Assembly: GCA_023376005.1 (NCBI GenBank)
Contig: CM042156.1
Location: 47,406,092-47,470,091 of the forward strand
DNA: 64,000 nucleotides
Reading direction: 5' to 3'
From: Doryteuthis pealeii
Lineage: Eukaryota > Mollusca > Cephalopoda > Myopsida > Loliginidae
This document shows, in pieces, positions 62,337-64,000 of the stretch. A program made the position numbers and the translations under genes. The stretch's first letter is position 1. Each line of letters starts with the position of its first letter. Under the pieces are notes generated by a model. That model did no database searches, was not told where the DNA came from, and saw only the letters and a list, made by a program, of their open reading frames with translations.

Positions 62337-64000
62337 ATATATATAGGTACAATACCATTAACATTATCTCTCCTCTATCTATTTCTATTACTTTATTGCT
62401 TTATACTTCCTTCATTTCAACTTTTCTTTCCTTGCATTCCCCCCCTCTTCTCTATTGCCAGCATGCCACACACAACATACACAAAACACATTTAACTTTA
62501 TATTTATTTCTATTTTGATGACCGGGGTGATTCCGGTTCTTGTATTTGTTAAAAAATAGGTAAAGCAACAAGGTTGTCCGAATCTCTTGAAGGTGCCATG
62601 TAAAAAAAAATCAAGAGGAGAGAGAGGAGTGAATTTGAGAGATGTTGAGATGGAGAGACCGAGAGAAGAGGGAGGGAGAGAGAGAGAGAGACGGAGACGA
62701 GATCTGAGAATTAAGAGACGAGAGAGAGAGAAGAAGAAAATAAAACCCCAGGTCTAATTCCACTTGGGCAACCCGTTTGACCGTGATATCGAAACAAAAC
62801 GCACGCCCTCCGTCCGTTTTTTTCTTTTTCGTTTTCTCTTCCTTTTCCTTTGATTTTGTTTTCCAGAAGACAAAACACAGCTAAAAAAAAAAATCTCTTT
62901 AAATCCTCTGTTTTTTTATTTATCTCAGACCTAATTCATATCTATCTATCTAATCTATCTATCTATCGTCTATTCTCAGTCATTTCTTTTTCTAACAGTA
63001 CATATCTTTCTTTCCGCCCATCTCTTTCTTTTAATTCTCCCCCCCTTCTTTTCTTCTTTTCTTTTCTTTCTCTTCTTATCTATTCAGTTTTCCTTTTTTT
63101 CTTTCTCACTCCAATCTTTCTTTCTTTCTTTCTCTTTCTTTTCTATTCTTCCTTTCTTCTATTTCAGTTCCTTTCCATTTCTCACTCCATATCTTTCTTT
63201 TCTTCTTTCTTTCTTTCTTTCTTCTTTCTTTCTTCCTTCCTTCCTTTCCTTCCTTTTATCTATCTATCTCAGTTAATTTTTTCTCAGTCCACCATCTTTG
63301 TGTTTTTTGTATCTGTTTCTTTCTTTCTTTTTTCTTCAGTCGAGCTTCTATTTTTCTTTTCTTGTTTAATCTTCTTTCTTTATTTATAATCTCTCACCTC
63401 ATTTTGTTTATATCTATTCTTAAAAATATATATTAAATGTGATTCAAAAGTTGGAGGAATACAGGGATAAAACACACAAAAAAAATCATTTGGTAATATT
63501 TTGCCTCGTGTTTTATATGTAATTAACGCAAGGCTCTATTCAGAATTTTTATTTGAGACAAAATATTGATTGAATGAAATTGCTGTGCTTTATCCGCTTT
63601 ATGCCTCAACTTTTAATCACATTATTTGCGATGTAACCAGTCTGTTTATTTCCTCCATATAATGGTTATAAGAAGAGATTAAATGAAAAACCGGAATGCA
63701 AAGTGATGAAAATATATACATTTCTTACAGCTATATTTAATAACATACAACCGATAATAATTTCCTGAATTGCTCTCTATCTGTTTTGCGAGACTACAAT
63801 AAATATAAGAGTATTAAAGCCCTAGATAGATAGATAGATGATAAGTTTATTCAAAGTGTATAAATAAATATATATTACTTGTATATGTGTATATTTTCAT
63901 CACGTTTACACTCCCTTTCTTTATTTCTACATATCTATGTGTAAGTATAGATAAAAGGATATGAAAACACACAATGCTGTTAAAATGAAAAATTTTATAT
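56485..64000. repeat. Large duplicated segment, copy 2 (indel-rich)
   Basis: Collinear with 41288-48255 but with a single-base insertion, deletion or substitution every 10-30 bases, mostly in homopolymers and also in non-repeat sequence. Microsatellites are shortened and irregular (compare the (GA)n at 62630-62740 with 47047-47132). Real structural differences: 59757-60235 is inserted (TATC/CT repeats and a hammerhead-family piece at 60025-60090, minus strand), and 44486-44700 has no counterpart. Contains copies of LINE-A (56520-57150, minus), SINE2, SINE4 and SINE6 with broken frames. Confidence 0.93.
62940..63420. repeat. Pyrimidine-rich (TATC)/(CTTT) region in copy 2
   Basis: Counterpart of 47280-47640. 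The 179-codon plus-strand frame 62850-63389 (S/F/L-rich) is produced by the repeat and by indels, not by a gene. Confidence 0.9.

Noticed and set aside
62850..63389. 179-codon Ser/Phe-rich frame in copy 2
   Set aside because: The cleaner copy 1 has no such frame; it results from CTTT repeats plus indels.

Overview
The window looks like repeat-saturated, AT-rich metazoan intergenic or intronic DNA, most likely from a mollusc and probably a coleoid cephalopod. That assignment is an inference from the repeat content: very long (TA)n, (GAA)n, (CA)n and (GA)n tracts, several tRNA-derived SINE families, 3' fragments of LINEs, a decayed Penelope-like element, and many hammerhead-ribozyme repeats. 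No complete host gene is visible. The only host-like coding signal is one possible 81-codon internal exon on the minus strand at 1513-1756. Most long open frames are artefacts of microsatellites (poly IY, K/E, S, L) or relics of retroelements.

The most notable content is about a dozen hammerhead ribozyme (HHR) motifs on both strands. They were recognised by the CUGANGA box, a stem II hairpin, the GAAA box, a short stem III closed by A15.1-U16.1, an NUH cleavage site and a complementary stem I. The best are at 6473-6514(-), 22714-22754(+), 48263-48310(-), 25410-25457(-) and a back-to-back pair at 38563-38681. Several sit at the 3' end of units whose 5' part is tRNA-like with Pol III A/B boxes (6473-6600, 22615-22765, 25140-25285, 40302-40773). 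That is the layout of Schistosoma Sm-alpha repeats and resembles metazoan retrozymes. Most are followed by long (TA)n.

Layout. 1-12.7 kb: a possible exon, LINE-A and LINE-B relics, a piggyBac-like MITE (5434-5673), SINEs, the first HHR units, a 600-bp polypurine higher-order repeat (8411-9010), a long-TIR element (9832-10250) and a full SINE2 with a 17-bp target duplication (11029-11316). 13-15.6 kb: a cluster of 5S-rRNA-derived repeats, broken up by R1, SINE1, SINE2 and LINE-A. 15.6-18.7 kb: a TATA/CCAAT promoter-like block, a decayed Penelope GIY-YIG domain, a second SINE2 with target duplication, and a hAT MITE with an 8-bp duplication inside a LINE-B relic. 19-31 kb: microsatellites, R1 copies, SINE5-HHR units and fold-backs. 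31-41 kb: a solo LTR (30903-31098), a satellite of about 146 bp (35985-36882), two LINE-C ends and the HHR pair. 41.3-48.3 kb is repeated at 56.5-64 kb; the second copy is full of single-base indels and follows an N at 56449, so it is probably an unpolished haplotig or gap fill. 48.3-56 kb: a second solo LTR with a 5-bp duplication, a polypurine block, a 100-bp tandem array made of a tRNA-like half-unit, and further LINE and R1 pieces.

Nothing indicates an operon, a protein-coding pathway or a CRISPR system. The common theme is non-autonomous retroposons (tRNA-, 5S- and ribozyme-based) next to the LINE fragments that may have mobilised them. Family labels (SINE1-6, LINE-A/B/C, R1) are mine, made by comparing sequences within this window.
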